Source of the DNA: Bradyrhizobium sp. CCGUVB4N
Lineage (GTDB): Bacteria > Pseudomonadota > Alphaproteobacteria > Rhizobiales > Xanthobacteraceae
Length of the DNA: 64,000 nt
Direction of reading: 5' to 3'
NCBI RefSeq assembly: GCF_024199945.1
Contig: NZ_JANADP010000001.1
Coordinates: 558,001 to 622,000, forward strand
The notes under the pieces were generated by a model, which made no database searches, was not told the origin of the DNA, and saw only the letters and a program-made list of their open reading frames with translations. Positions 44,108-52,697 of the stretch are shown here, one piece after another. Each line of letters begins with the position of its first letter. Position 1 is the first letter of the stretch. A program made the translations under genes and the position numbers.

Positions 44108-44995
44108 ATGGCCGAGATCAAGAAGTCGATCGAATATTCGCCGAGCTGGACCTTCTTCGAGGGCAAATGGCATGACGGCAACGTGCCGATCATGGGGCCG
44201 CGCACGCATGCGGCCTGGCTCGGCTCGGTCGTGTTCGACGGCGCGCGCGCATTCGAGGGCGTCGCGCCGGATCTCGACCGCCATGTGGCCCGCGCCAATC
44301 AATCGGCGATCAATTTTGGCCTGAAGCCGGTGGTCGATGCCGGCACCTGGCTCACGCTCGCACACGAGGGCATCGCGCGCTTTGCGCCGAATGCCGAGCT
44401 CTATGTCCGTCCGATGTATTGGGCGCAGAACGGGTCGGGCGGCGGCGTGCTGTTCGACCCTGAAACCACCAATTGGTGCCTGTGCATCTACGAGGCGCCG
44501 ATGCCGAAACCGGTCGGCAACGCGATCACGCTGTCGCCGTTCCGCCGGCCCACCGCCGAATGCGCGCCGGTCGACGCCAAGGCCGCCTGTCTCTATCCGA
44601 ACAATTCGCGGGCGCTGGCGGAAGCCGCCTCGCGCGGTTTCCAGAACGCGCTGATGCTCGACATGCTCGGCAACGTCGCGGAGTTCGGCAATTCCAACGT
44701 GTTCATGGCGAAAGACGGCGTCGTCTTCACGCCGGTGCCGAACGGCACCTTCCTCAACGGCATCACACGCCAGCGCGTGATCAGCCTGCTCCGCGGTGAC
44801 GGCGTCACCGTGGTCGAGAAGACGCTTCGCTATGCCGACTTCCTCGCCGCCGACGAGATCTTCTCCACCGGCAATTTCGCCAAGGTCGCGCCGGTGATTC
44901 GCATCGACGCGCGTGAACTGAAGCCGGGCCCGCTCTACACCAAGGCACGAAAACTCTATTGGGATTTCGCGCATGCGGTGAAGCTGGCGGCTTGA
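44108..44995 (+). CDS. ilvE: Class IV aminotransferase, branched-chain amino acid aminotransferase-like
   Basis: A 295-residue PLP enzyme of the BCAT/D-alanine aminotransferase family. It begins SPSWTFFEGKWHDGNVPIMG, with GSVVFDGARAFEG near residue 42, the PLP Lys in VDAKAACLYPNNSRA and the phosphate-binding GNVAEFGNSNVFM and NGITRQRVISL near residues 190-220. Branched-chain transamination is likely; other class IV substrates are possible because the family is broad. The stop codon abuts that of the convergent methyltransferase gene. Confidence 0.85.
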   Translation: MAEIKKSIEYSPSWTFFEGKWHDGNVPIMGPRTHAAWLGSVVFDGARAFEGVAPDLDRHVARANQSAINFGLKPVVDAGTWLTLAHEGIARFAPNAELYVRPMYWAQNGSGGGVLFDPETTNWCLCIYEAPMPKPVGNAITLSPFRRPTAECAPVDAKAACLYPNNSRALAEAASRGFQNALMLDMLGNVAEFGNSNVFMAKDGVVFTPVPNGTFLNGITRQRVISLLRGDGVTVVEKTLRYADFLAADEIFSTGNFAKVAPVIRIDARELKPGPLYTKARKLYWDFAHAVKLAA

Positions 44996-45619
44996 CTAGA
45001 GCTGGCCGCGCCTCCGAAACCGGCTGAACTGAAACGCCTGCGTCGAATGCCACGGCGTGTGGTGAACCTCGCTCCGCGTCTCGATCAGCTCGAACTCTGG
45101 CCCGAGCTCGGCTGAAAGGCTCGCGCTGTCGTGCCTCTGAACCGGCAGGCCGCTGCATTTTTCCGGGCCATTGGGCGCGAACGTCGCGATGATCACGTGC
45201 CCGTCCGGCGCGACCGCCGACCGCAGGCGCTCGACATAGGCGGCCCGGTCGTGCGGATCGGTCAGGAAGTGAAAGGCGGCGCGATCGTGCCAGATATCCC
45301 AGGTCTTCGCCGGTTGCCATGTCGTGGCGTCGGCGACGATCCAGTCGATCGTCGAGGCGGCCGCGCCGATTCGTTTCCTCGCCGCGTCGAGCGCGTTGGC
45401 GGAAAGGTCGAGCACCGCGATGTCGCGATATCCGTCTTGCAGCAGCGCATCGACCAGCCGCGACGCGCCACCGCCGACATCGATGATGGCTGCGTGATGA
45501 TCCGGATGCGCCACGCGAATCATCTCGAGCGAGATCGCAGGACTGTCCTGAAACCAGCTGACCTCGGCCTCGCCCTTGGTGGCGTAGACATTGTCCCAAT
45601 GGGTGGTCCGGTCAGGCAT
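44996..45619 (-). CDS. Class I SAM-dependent methyltransferase
   Basis: A 207-residue methyltransferase. The SAM-binding motif I reads AIIDVGGGASRLVDALL near residue 46 and the acidic end of strand 2 is VLDLSANALDAARKR; motif IV is WIVADATTWQ and DIWHDRAAFHFLT. The substrate is not evident; it resembles small thiol/tellurite-type methyltransferases in length and the WFQDSPAISLEMI N-terminus. Start at ATG 45619 with GGAG eight bases upstream; the 45670 start would overlap that site. Confidence 0.85.
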   Translation of the reverse strand: MPDRTTHWDNVYATKGEAEVSWFQDSPAISLEMIRVAHPDHHAAIIDVGGGASRLVDALLQDGYRDIAVLDLSANALDAARKRIGAAASTIDWIVADATTWQPAKTWDIWHDRAAFHFLTDPHDRAAYVERLRSAVAPDGHVIIATFAPNGPEKCSGLPVQRHDSASLSAELGPEFELIETRSEVHHTPWHSTQAFQFSRFRRRGQL

Positions 45620-45725
45620 GGTGGCTCCGGCCTTGGCCGGAAGGGCGGCGAGCGGATGGCGCTGCCGCAATCAATCTGGCGTTCGCGCGCCCGCATTTGC
45701 GGACGCGCCGGTGTGGACGAGAGGC

Positions 45726-46310
45726 CTACTCGTCCTTCTTTGACATGCGCTCGAGGCGCTCCTGCATGTCCTTCATCTGCTGGCGCAGGTCGTCGATGTT
45801 GCTGTCCTTGGCCGGCTCGGCGCTCGCATCGGGCTCTGGCTCCGAGCGGCCCGGCGTGGGGACGAACGGCTTGAACATCGAGAAGGTCTGCTGGAACAGC
45901 TCCATGTTGCGGCGGACCTGTTCCTCCAGCGGCGCAAACGGAGTTCCGGACAGCGAGTTGGCGATCTGCTTGCGGAACTTCTCCTGCTCCTGGGTCAGCG
46001 TCGCGATCGACTGCTCCAGATATTTCGGCACCACCATCTGCATGCTGTCGCCGTAGAAGCGGATCAGCTGGCGCAGGAAGGTGGTCGGCAAGAGATTCTG
46101 GCCGGCCTTGTTCTCCTGCTCGAAGATGATCTGGGCGAGCACGGAGCGGGTGATGTCGTCACCGGTTTTGGCGTCGTAGACCAGGAAATCTTCGCCGTCC
46201 TTGACCATGGCGGCGAGGTCTTCCAGCGTCACGTAGGTGCTCGTTCCGGTGTTATAGAGCCGGCGGTTCGCGTATTTCTTGATGGTGGTGGGTTGGTCTG
46301 ATTTCGCCAT
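45726..46310 (-). CDS. phaR: Polyhydroxyalkanoate synthesis regulator PhaR
   Basis: A 194-residue repressor that senses PHB granules and controls phasin and PHB genes. The PHB/PHA accumulation DNA-binding domain is at the N-terminus (TTIKKYANRRLYNTGTSTYV), followed by the granule-binding region LPTTFLRQLIRFYGDSMQMV and a C-terminal coiled coil (NIDDLRQQMKDMQERLERM). It is divergent from phaA-phaB across a 305-base region, the usual arrangement in rhizobia. Confidence 0.93.
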   Translation of the reverse strand: MAKSDQPTTIKKYANRRLYNTGTSTYVTLEDLAAMVKDGEDFLVYDAKTGDDITRSVLAQIIFEQENKAGQNLLPTTFLRQLIRFYGDSMQMVVPKYLEQSIATLTQEQEKFRKQIANSLSGTPFAPLEEQVRRNMELFQQTFSMFKPFVPTPGRSEPEPDASAEPAKDSNIDDLRQQMKDMQERLERMSKKDE

Positions 46311-46615
46311 GGGCTCTCACTTCAAAGACGCTGAGAACGGGAACCTGCAGCGCAAATGCCGCAGGGCGGGAAGAGTACGCAACGCAACAAAATAAGCATT
46401 TTCAAAGGGGTCACGCTACCGTTTTGTGCGGCACGGTTAATTGCACAGCAAAAACCTGCTTGCGAAATCGCCAAGAACGCTATTTTGAATGCGCTGCGGC
46501 ATGAATTCGGTGACCTGCCGATTGACATGCCGCAACGACGTTAACAGGATGCCCTTCGAGACTGGCGAGCCGTTTCCCAGCCCCGTCTGCCCCCATTCAA
46601 CCCCAGGAGATGCCC
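46311..46615. promoter_or_regulatory. Divergent control region between phaR and phaA
   Basis: No gene is visible. CCTGC (46344-46348) and GCAGG (46361-46365) form a dyad with a 12-base spacer about 35-55 bases before the phaR start, and TTGTGC near 46422 with GCACAG near 46442 another. PhaR of other bacteria binds TGC/GCA-rich sites, so these are candidate autoregulatory sites. The ribosome site CAGGAG of phaA is at 46604-46609. Confidence 0.35.
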
Positions 46616-47794
46616 ATGTCAGACGATGTCGTCATCGTCAGCGCCGCCCGCACCCCGGTCGGAAGCTTCAACGGAGCGTTCGCGACCCTTCCCGCCCACG
46701 ATCTCGGCGCGATCGCCATCAAGGCCGCGCTGGAGCGCGGTGGCATCGAGCCCGGCCGGGTCTCGGAAGTCATCATGGGCCAGATCCTGACCGCGGCCCA
46801 GGGCCAGAACCCCGCCCGCCAGGCCTCGATCATGGCCGGCATTCCGGTGGAAAGCCCGGCCTGGGGCGTCAACCAGCTTTGCGGCTCGGGCCTGCGCACG
46901 GTTGCGCTCGGCTATCAGGCGCTGCTCAACGGTGATTCGGAGATCGTGGTGGCCGGCGGCCAGGAGTCCATGAGCATGGCTCCGCACGCCCAGTATCTGC
47001 GCGGCGGCGTCAAGATGGGCGCGGTCGAGTTCGTCGACACCATGATCAAGGACGGCCTCTGGGATGCCTTCAACGGCTATCACATGGGCAACACCGCCGA
47101 GAACGTCGCCAAGCAGTGGCAGATCACCCGTGCCCAGCAGGACGAATTCGCGGTCGCTTCGCAGCAGAAGGCTGAAGCTGCGCAGAAGGCCGGCAAGTTC
47201 AACGACGAGATTGTCCCCGTCACCATCAAGGGCCGCAAGGGCGACACCGTCGTCAGCGCCGACGAATATCCGCGCCACGGTGCCACGCTCGACGCGATGG
47301 CGAAGCTGCGTCCCGCCTTCGAGAAGGAAGGCACGGTCACCGCTGGCTCGGCCTCGGGCATCAATGACGGCGCTGCCGCCGTGGTGCTGATGACCGCCAA
47401 GCAGGCCGCCAAGGAAGGCAAGAAGCCGCTCGCGCGCATCGTGTCCTGGGCGCAGGCTGGCGTCGATCCGAAGATCATGGGCTCGGGTCCGATCCCGGCC
47501 TCGCGCGCCGCGCTGAAGAAGGCCGGCTGGAGCGTCGGCGATCTCGACCTGATCGAGGCCAACGAAGCCTTCGCGGCACAGGCTTGCGCCGTCAACAAGG
47601 ACCTCGGCTGGGACACCTCCAAGGTCAACGTCAACGGTGGCGCGATCGCGATCGGCCATCCGGTCGGCGCGTCCGGCGCGCGCGTGCTGGTGACGCTGCT
47701 GCACGAAATGCAGAAGCGCGATTCGAAGAAGGGCCTCGCCACGCTGTGCATCGGCGGCGGTATGGGTATCGCGATGTGTCTGGCGCGCGACTGA
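46616..47794 (+). CDS. phaA: Acetyl-CoA acetyltransferase (beta-ketothiolase)
   Basis: A 392-residue thiolase that condenses two acetyl-CoA to acetoacetyl-CoA, the first step of PHB synthesis. The acyl-accepting Cys is in [16 protein letters not shown] near residue 88, the His in [17 protein letters not shown] region and [14 protein letters not shown], and the second Cys in [13 protein letters not shown]. Length is standard. ATG 46616 is preferred to ATG 46610, because AGGAG abuts the latter and is six bases from the former. phaB follows after a terminator-bearing spacer. Confidence 0.95.
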   Translation: MSDDVVIVSAARTPVGSFNGAFATLPAHDLGAIAIKAALERGGIEPGRVSEVIMGQILTAAQGQNPARQASIMAGIPVESPAWGVNQLCGSGLRTVALGYQALLNGDSEIVVAGGQESMSMAPHAQYLRGGVKMGAVEFVDTMIKDGLWDAFNGYHMGNTAENVAKQWQITRAQQDEFAVASQQKAEAAQKAGKFNDEIVPVTIKGRKGDTVVSADEYPRHGATLDAMAKLRPAFEKEGTVTAGSASGINDGAAAVVLMTAKQAAKEGKKPLARIVSWAQAGVDPKIMGSGPIPASRAALKKAGWSVGDLDLIEANEAFAAQACAVNKDLGWDTSKVNVNGGAIAIGHPVGASGARVLVTLLHEMQKRDSKKGLATLCIGGGMGIAMCLARD

Positions 47795-47911
47795 GCTTAC
47801 ACTTGACTGACGCGTGCGCTGCACGCGCCAGTGAGTGCGTTGCACGCGACTAAAAAGGCGGCGGTTGCAAATCAAATATTCTTCGCAACTGCGCAAGCCT
47901 CGACTAAATAC

Positions 47912-47943
47912 AAACGCCCGGCTCAACGCCGGGCGTTTTGTTC
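47912..47943 (+). terminator. Rho-independent terminator after phaA
   Basis: An 11-pair stem AAACGCCCGGC/GCCGGGCGTTT with loop TCAAC runs into TTTTGTTCTT. It lies about 120 bases after the phaA stop and 85 bases before phaB. phaB probably also has its own promoter, or partial read-through sets the phaA:phaB ratio. Confidence 0.85.
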
Positions 47944-48029
47944 TTGATGTCCGTCAAACCAGCCGCATAATCCACCACTAAAAACGATCACTCAGAAACG
48001 TCCGAAGAGTCCAAGGGAAGGAATACGAT

Positions 48030-48755
48030 ATGGCACGAGTTGCATTGGTGACGGGTGGTACGCGGGGCATCGGAGCTGCGATCAGCAAGGCGCTGAAGGC
48101 GGCCGGCTACAAGGTTGCGGCGAGCTATGCCGGCAATGACGCGGCGGCGGAGAAGTTCAAGGCCGAGACCGGCATCGCCGTCTACAAATGGGACGTCAGC
48201 AATTTCGATGCCTGCGCCGAAGGCGTGAAGAAGGTCGAGGCCGAGCTCGGCCCGGTCGATGTCCTCGTCAACAATGCCGGCATCACCCGTGACACGGCCT
48301 TCCACAAGATGACGCTCGAGCAGTGGAACGCGGTGATCAACACCAATCTCGGCTCGCTGTTCAACATGACCCGTCAGGTGATCGAGGGCATGCGTGCGCG
48401 CAAGTTCGGCCGCGTCATCTCGATCTCGTCGATCAACGGCCAGAAGGGGCAGTTCGGCCAGGTCAATTATTCGGCAGCCAAGGCCGGCGACATCGGCTTC
48501 ACCAAGGCGCTCGCAATCGAGAACGCCAAGGGCGGCATCACCGTCAACGCCATTGCGCCTGGCTATATCAACACCGAGATGGTGCAGGCCGTGCCGAAGG
48601 ACGTGCTGGAGAAGAACGTGATCCCGCAGATCCCGGTCAACCGGCTCGGCGAGCCCGAAGAGATCGCGCGTGCGGTCGTGTTCCTCGCGGCCGACGATGC
48701 CGGCTTCATCACCGGCTCGACCCTCACCATCAATGGCGGTCAGTATCACGCCTGA
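48030..48755 (+). CDS. phaB: Acetoacetyl-CoA reductase
   Basis: A 241-residue NADPH-dependent short-chain dehydrogenase that forms (R)-3-hydroxybutyryl-CoA for PHB synthesis. The cofactor loop is VTGGTRGIGAAISKAL, NNAG is in VLVNNAGITRD, and the catalytic Ser-Tyr-Lys occur in ISISSINGQKGQFGQVNYSA followed by AKAGDIGF. The end ITGSTLTINGGQYHA is typical of PhaB. The ribosome site GGAAGGAA precedes the ATG. PHB synthase phaC is not in this window. Confidence 0.94.
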   Translation: MARVALVTGGTRGIGAAISKALKAAGYKVAASYAGNDAAAEKFKAETGIAVYKWDVSNFDACAEGVKKVEAELGPVDVLVNNAGITRDTAFHKMTLEQWNAVINTNLGSLFNMTRQVIEGMRARKFGRVISISSINGQKGQFGQVNYSAAKAGDIGFTKALAIENAKGGITVNAIAPGYINTEMVQAVPKDVLEKNVIPQIPVNRLGEPEEIARAVVFLAADDAGFITGSTLTINGGQYHA

Positions 48756-48809
48756 TATGATGTCAAGCCTGTAGCGTTGGGCGAGACAAGGCGATAGTGA
48801 AGGCGCAAG

Positions 48810-48830
48810 TGCCCGGCCTCGTGCCGGGCA
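48810..48830 (+). terminator. Hairpin after phaB
   Basis: TGCCCGGC (48810-48817) and GCCGGGCA (48823-48830) pair over eight bases with loop CTCGT, 55 bases after the phaB stop. It has no T tail on either strand. It could be a weak terminator or a dispersed repeat unit; the DMT transporter frame could begin upstream of it, but the ATG at 48857 is more probable. Confidence 0.4.
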
Positions 48831-48856
48831 TAAGCGTCCTCAGAGCCCTTTTATCC

Positions 48857-49726
48857 ATGACCCCGCGCACCGCCACACTGATCGGACTGACCGCGATCCT
48901 GATGTGGTCGTTGTTGTCGGTGATGACGGTGGCGACAGGCAAGATCCCGGCGTTCCAGCTCGCCGCGATGACGTTTGCGATCGGCGGTCTCGTCGGCCTG
49001 CTCACCTGGATCGGCCGCGGCGATGCCGCGAAAAGCGTGCGTCAGCCGCTCGTCGTGTGGCTCGTCGGCGTTGGCGGCCTGTTCGGCTATCACGCGCTCT
49101 ATTTCCTCGCGCTGCGCTTCGCGCCGCCGGCCGAAGCCGGCCTTCTGAATTACATGTGGCCGTTGCTGATCGTGCTGTTCTCGTCGTTCCTGCCGGGCGA
49201 GCGGCTTGCCGTGCATCACGTCATCGGCGCCGTGCTCGGTCTCGTCGGCACCGTGCTGCTGTTTGCCGGCAATACCTCCGGCTTCGCGCCGGGCGCAGTG
49301 CCGGGACTGGTCGCGGCCTTCATCGCCGCGTTCGTCTGGGCAACCTATTCGGTGCTGTCGCGACGATTGAAGGCGGTGCCAACCGATGCGGTCGCGGGCT
49401 TCTGCCTCGCCACATCGGTGCTCGCCGCGTTGATGCATGGTCTGCTCGAAACCACGGTGTGGCCCGAGACGAATTTGCAATGGCTCGCCGTGATCGCACT
49501 CGGCATCGGCCCCGTCGGCGCTGCCTTCTACGCATGGGACGTCGGCATGAAGCGTGGAGATATCCGCGTGCTCGGCGCCGCCTCCTACGCGACGCCGCTG
49601 CTCTCGACCGGCTTCCTCATCGCCGCCGGCTTCGCCAAAGCCAGCGCCAACATTGCGATCGCCGCGGTCCTGATCGCCGGCGGCGGCCTGATCGCGGCAA
49701 AGGACATGGTGCTGCGCAAGCGATGA
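48857..49726 (+). CDS. EamA/DMT family transporter
   Basis: A 289-residue inner-membrane protein of the drug/metabolite transporter superfamily with ten membrane segments in two EamA repeats. The first repeat opens ATLIGLTAILMWSLLSVMTV; the second has PGLVAAFIAAFVWATYSVLSRR, with the typical W-x-x-Y/N. Ends KDMVLRKR. Substrates of the family include amino acids and purines, exported; not deducible here. ATG 48857 is chosen over an in-frame GTG at 48797 that would place the hairpin inside the gene. Confidence 0.85.
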   Translation: MTPRTATLIGLTAILMWSLLSVMTVATGKIPAFQLAAMTFAIGGLVGLLTWIGRGDAAKSVRQPLVVWLVGVGGLFGYHALYFLALRFAPPAEAGLLNYMWPLLIVLFSSFLPGERLAVHHVIGAVLGLVGTVLLFAGNTSGFAPGAVPGLVAAFIAAFVWATYSVLSRRLKAVPTDAVAGFCLATSVLAALMHGLLETTVWPETNLQWLAVIALGIGPVGAAFYAWDVGMKRGDIRVLGAASYATPLLSTGFLIAAGFAKASANIAIAAVLIAGGGLIAAKDMVLRKR

Positions 49727-49732
49727 GGCGCG

Positions 49733-50416
49733 TCAGAGCGCCGGCTGCCAGCCCGGCGGCCGATACATCGTCTCCGGGATCTGTCCGAGTTCGGAGCGCT
49801 GCAAGCGCTGCGGTGTCAGACCATAGAATTCCTGGAAGCTGAGGATCAGCGGCCGCCATTTGTCGGGATCGATGCGGTTGCTTGTCCCCTCCATCATGAT
49901 GTCGGGATGCGCGTGCACGCGGGTGATGCGGACCTCGATCGCAGCGAGATTGCCGCGCCAGACAGCATCGTCCTGCGCCATCTCATGCACGTGGGCGACC
50001 TTTGCTTCCATCTGCACCGGGCATTCGATCGCGCGGGGAGCGTTGACCGTCTCGCCCGCTTGCGCGGTCAAGCCGCTGTGGCCGAACTTGTCCTTTTCGT
50101 GCCGGTAACCGCGATAGAGTTTGCCTGGCGGCACGGGATTCGAGCCGGTGGTGCGCGCGAGCCGGTCGACGGCGGCGACAAGGGCGGCAGACGGCAGATT
50201 GAGCACGCATTCGCCGGTGCGAATCATGTTCTCGGTGGTCTTGGAATTGCTTGCGAGCCCGAGCATGCAACGCCATCCCACCCACCATGCCGAAGACATC
50301 GGCGCGAGATTGTGCGATCCGTCCTCGTTGGTCGATCCGATCAGGACGACCGGCGTTCCGAAATACAAAATGGCCGGGTCGATCTGGACGGCGGCGGGAT
50401 CGAGTGTTCCGTGCAT
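49733..50416 (-). CDS. Flavin reductase-like family protein
   Basis: A 227-residue FMN-binding split-barrel protein. The flavin reductase signature is in PAILYFGTPVVLIGSTNEDG and NLAPMSSAWWVGWRCMLGL, with later ENMIRTGECVLNLPSAALV. Members either reduce flavin for a partner monooxygenase or act as oxidoreductases themselves. No partner oxygenase is adjacent. Its stop is six bases from the convergent DMT transporter stop. Confidence 0.85.
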   Translation of the reverse strand: MHGTLDPAAVQIDPAILYFGTPVVLIGSTNEDGSHNLAPMSSAWWVGWRCMLGLASNSKTTENMIRTGECVLNLPSAALVAAVDRLARTTGSNPVPPGKLYRGYRHEKDKFGHSGLTAQAGETVNAPRAIECPVQMEAKVAHVHEMAQDDAVWRGNLAAIEVRITRVHAHPDIMMEGTSNRIDPDKWRPLILSFQEFYGLTPQRLQRSELGQIPETMYRPPGWQPAL

Positions 50417-50491
50417 CGTGCGCTCCTCTTTGTTGAGAGCGCCGTCCTACGGTGTTGACCGGATCGAACCCACCCGATTCCAGATCGAGCA

Positions 50492-50543
50492 GAGCGTTTT
50501 CGAGCGCAGCGGATACCGGTTCGCGTGAAGAAAACGTGTCGAG
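50492..50543. repeat. Palindromic repeat unit (GAGCGTTTTC...GAAAACGTGTC type), copy 2
   Basis: GAGCGTTTTCGAGCGCAGCG, ATACCGGTTCGCGTGAAG and AAAACGTGTCGAG repeat in the same order as at 38329-38386, with inverted ends GTTTTC/GAAAAC. It lies just after the cupin gene on the same strand. Confidence 0.75.
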
Positions 50544-50550
50544 ACGATCG

Positions 50551-50973
50551 CTAGGGCTCCCAACCCTTCGGCGCGAGCTCGAATTTTGCGAACTCGAAGG
50601 CAGGCGCCACGGTGCAGCCGACCAGCGTCCACTCGCCGGTGGTCTCCGCCATTTGCCACGCATCCGCCGGCACGATCGCCTGCGGCCGTTCGCCGCTCAC
50701 GAGATCGGTGCCGAGCCGCACCTCGTGCTGGGAGCAGCCCTCATGCGCGATACGGAGTGTCAACGGGCTGCCGGCGTAATAGTGCCAGGTCTCGACCGCA
50801 TCGATGCGATGCCAGTGCGAGCGCTCGCCGCGTGCGAGCAGGAAGTAGATGAGGGTCGAGCGCGAGCGGCCATTGGCGTCGGTGGTCTGGTCGCGAAAGG
50901 TCTCGCGATAGTGTCCGCCCTCGGGGTGTGGGCGGAGCTCCAGGCGCGCGATGATCTCGGCTGCGGTCGGCAT
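50551..50973 (-). CDS. Cupin domain protein, DUF985 family
   Basis: A 140-residue single-domain cupin of the DUF985 family. Distinct segments are ELRPHPEGGHYRETFRD, STLIYFLLARGERSHWHR (with a His pair for a possible metal), WHYYAGSPLTL and VPADAWQMAE; C-terminal VGCTVAPAFEFAKFEL is standard. The biochemical function is not established; homologues bind small nucleotides or sugars. It precedes the flavin reductase on the same strand. Confidence 0.88.
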   Translation of the reverse strand: MPTAAEIIARLELRPHPEGGHYRETFRDQTTDANGRSRSTLIYFLLARGERSHWHRIDAVETWHYYAGSPLTLRIAHEGCSQHEVRLGTDLVSGERPQAIVPADAWQMAETTGEWTLVGCTVAPAFEFAKFELAPKGWEP

Positions 50974-51010
50974 CGATCCCTGTCAGGACTTGATCGTCAA
51001 AACTTGTATT

Positions 51011-51778
51011 TCAGGACTTGTTTTTGCGCTCGCGCAGCTCGCCGAACACGACGGCGGCATCCGCGCCCTTCATGTGTAGCCTGGCTGCGACCGACGGTTC
51101 ATCAGCGCGCAGGAACACATTTGCTCGCTTCTCATCACCAAGCAGTGAGGGGATGGTCGGCTTGTTGTCCGCGCGCAGCCGCGTCACTTCCGCCGCGCGC
51201 GCCTGGAGGGCCGCATTGTCGGGATCGATGGTCAGCGCGAACTTGACGTTGGAGGCCGTGTATTCGTGGCCGCAATAGAGCTTGAAGTCGTCGGGCAAGG
51301 CCCGCAGCTTCAACAGCGAATCCCACATCATCGGATAGTTGCCTTCGAACACGCGGCCGCAGCCGATCGAGAACAGCGTGTCGGCGGCGAACAGCGTCTT
51401 CTCGGTGTCGAACACGTAGGAGATATGGTCGAGCGTATGGCCGGGCGTTTCCAGCACGCGCCCGAGCAGCGCGCCGACCTTGACCACGTCGCCATTGGCG
51501 ACCCGCAAATCGACATCGGCGATCTTCGTCGTCTTGTCATGCGGCGCGACGACGCGGCAATTGTATTTCTGCTTGAGTTCGGCGACCCCGCCGACATGAT
51601 CGCCATGATGATGGGTGATCAGGATATCGGTGAGCTGCCAGCCCTCGCGCTCCAGCGCCTTGATGATGGGGCCGGCTTCCGGCGCGTCGATCGAGGCGGT
51701 TGCCTTGGTTTCCACATCGTGGATCAGATAACCGAAATTGTCGTTTAAACAGTTGAAAGTACGAATTTCGGCGGCCAT
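51011..51778 (-). CDS. gloB: Hydroxyacylglutathione hydrolase (glyoxalase II)
   Basis: A 255-residue metallo-beta-lactamase-fold enzyme that hydrolyses S-lactoylglutathione in methylglyoxal detoxification. The metal-binding motif THHHGDHVGG is near residue 56, with His in LETPGHTLDHIS, Asp in LFAADTLFSIGCGRVFEG and His in LYCGHEYTASN, and the glutathione-site region KRANVFLR. The 542-residue frame that continues upstream to 52639 is spurious; the family start is ATG 51778 (MAAEIRTFNCLNDNFGYLI). It is divergent from a methyltransferase, 108 bases apart. Confidence 0.95.
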   Translation of the reverse strand: MAAEIRTFNCLNDNFGYLIHDVETKATASIDAPEAGPIIKALEREGWQLTDILITHHHGDHVGGVAELKQKYNCRVVAPHDKTTKIADVDLRVANGDVVKVGALLGRVLETPGHTLDHISYVFDTEKTLFAADTLFSIGCGRVFEGNYPMMWDSLLKLRALPDDFKLYCGHEYTASNVKFALTIDPDNAALQARAAEVTRLRADNKPTIPSLLGDEKRANVFLRADEPSVAARLHMKGADAAVVFGELRERKNKS

Positions 51779-51886
51779 GACATCTCCATCGCGCTCAGCC
51801 CCGTCAGACAAATATGGCGTTAACGTTGCGCAGGCAATGCAATATTCAGCGCGCGGCCGCCGCCTTGTGCATGTTACATTGCCGTC

Positions 51887-52633
51887 ATGAGCATCGACGT
51901 CGTTGACCTCAGAGAGTTCTATTCCCGGCGCCTCGGCATCGTGGCGCGGCAGATGATCAATCGCGGCATCCGGGAGCGCTGGCCGAATGCCGAGGGTCAG
52001 CGCGTGCTCGGCATCGGCTATCCCACGCCCTATCTCGGGCTGTTCCGCGAGGACGCGGAGCGCTGCATCGCCTTCATGCCGGCGGCCCAGGGCGTGTTGA
52101 AATGGCCCACGGGGCGGCCCGCGCTGGCGGCGCTGGTCGATGAGTTCTCGCTGCCGCTTCCCGATGCCGCGGTGGACCGCATCCTGCTGGTCCATGCGCT
52201 CGAGATGTCCGACGATCCGGCTGCGTTGTTGCGGGAGGTCTGGCGGGTGCTGTCGCCGTCCGGCCGTGTCATGGCTGTGATCCCGAACAGGCGCGGCGTG
52301 TGGACACGCAGTGACAATACGCCGTTCGGCCATGGCCGTCCCTATTCGCGCTCGCAGATCACCGACCTGTTGCGCCAGACCTGGTTCACGCCGACCGGCT
52401 GGGGCGAGGCCTTGTTCATGCCGCCTTATGCGGGCCGCTGGGTGCTGAAATCGGCGCAGATGTGGGAGCGTGCCGGTGCTGCGCTGTCGCTGCCATTTGC
52501 CGGCGTCCACATCGTCGAAGCGACCAAGCAGGTCTATCGCGCGATCCCCGCCAAGCGCGAACGGGCGCGGCTGATTCCCTCGCTGGCAAAGCCGGTACTG
52601 GTGCCGTCCTCGACGACGGTGACACGGGGCTGA
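51887..52633 (+). CDS. Class I SAM-dependent methyltransferase (gloB-linked)
   Basis: A 248-residue methyltransferase-like protein. Motif I is weak (RVLGIGYPTPYLGLF), followed by the acidic region and motif IV DRILLVHALEMSDDPAALL and the post-motif WRVLSPSGRVMAVIPNRRG. The glycine-rich loop lacks the usual GxGxG and the SAM role is inferred. The gene pairs divergently with gloB, an association I recall from related alphaproteobacteria. The substrate is unknown. Confidence 0.8.
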   Translation: MSIDVVDLREFYSRRLGIVARQMINRGIRERWPNAEGQRVLGIGYPTPYLGLFREDAERCIAFMPAAQGVLKWPTGRPALAALVDEFSLPLPDAAVDRILLVHALEMSDDPAALLREVWRVLSPSGRVMAVIPNRRGVWTRSDNTPFGHGRPYSRSQITDLLRQTWFTPTGWGEALFMPPYAGRWVLKSAQMWERAGAALSLPFAGVHIVEATKQVYRAIPAKRERARLIPSLAKPVLVPSSTTVTRG

Positions 52634-52639
52634 AAACAA

Positions 52640-52664
52640 ATCGTCCCGGCGAGGCCGGGACGAT
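52640..52664 (-). terminator. Terminator between convergent methyltransferase and DUF4167 genes
   Basis: A perfect 11-pair stem ATCGTCCCGGC/GCCGGGACGAT with a three-base loop is followed on the minus strand by TTGTTTT, making it an intrinsic terminator for the DUF4167 gene. It can also stop plus-strand transcription of the methyltransferase. Confidence 0.75.
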
Positions 52665-52697
52665 CATGCTTCGTAAATCCGAAAATCTGGTTGCGGC

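Noticed and set aside
51779..52639. N-terminal extension of gloB by 287 codons
   Set aside because: The extension is antisense to the divergent methyltransferase gene; the glyoxalase II start at 51778 is canonical.
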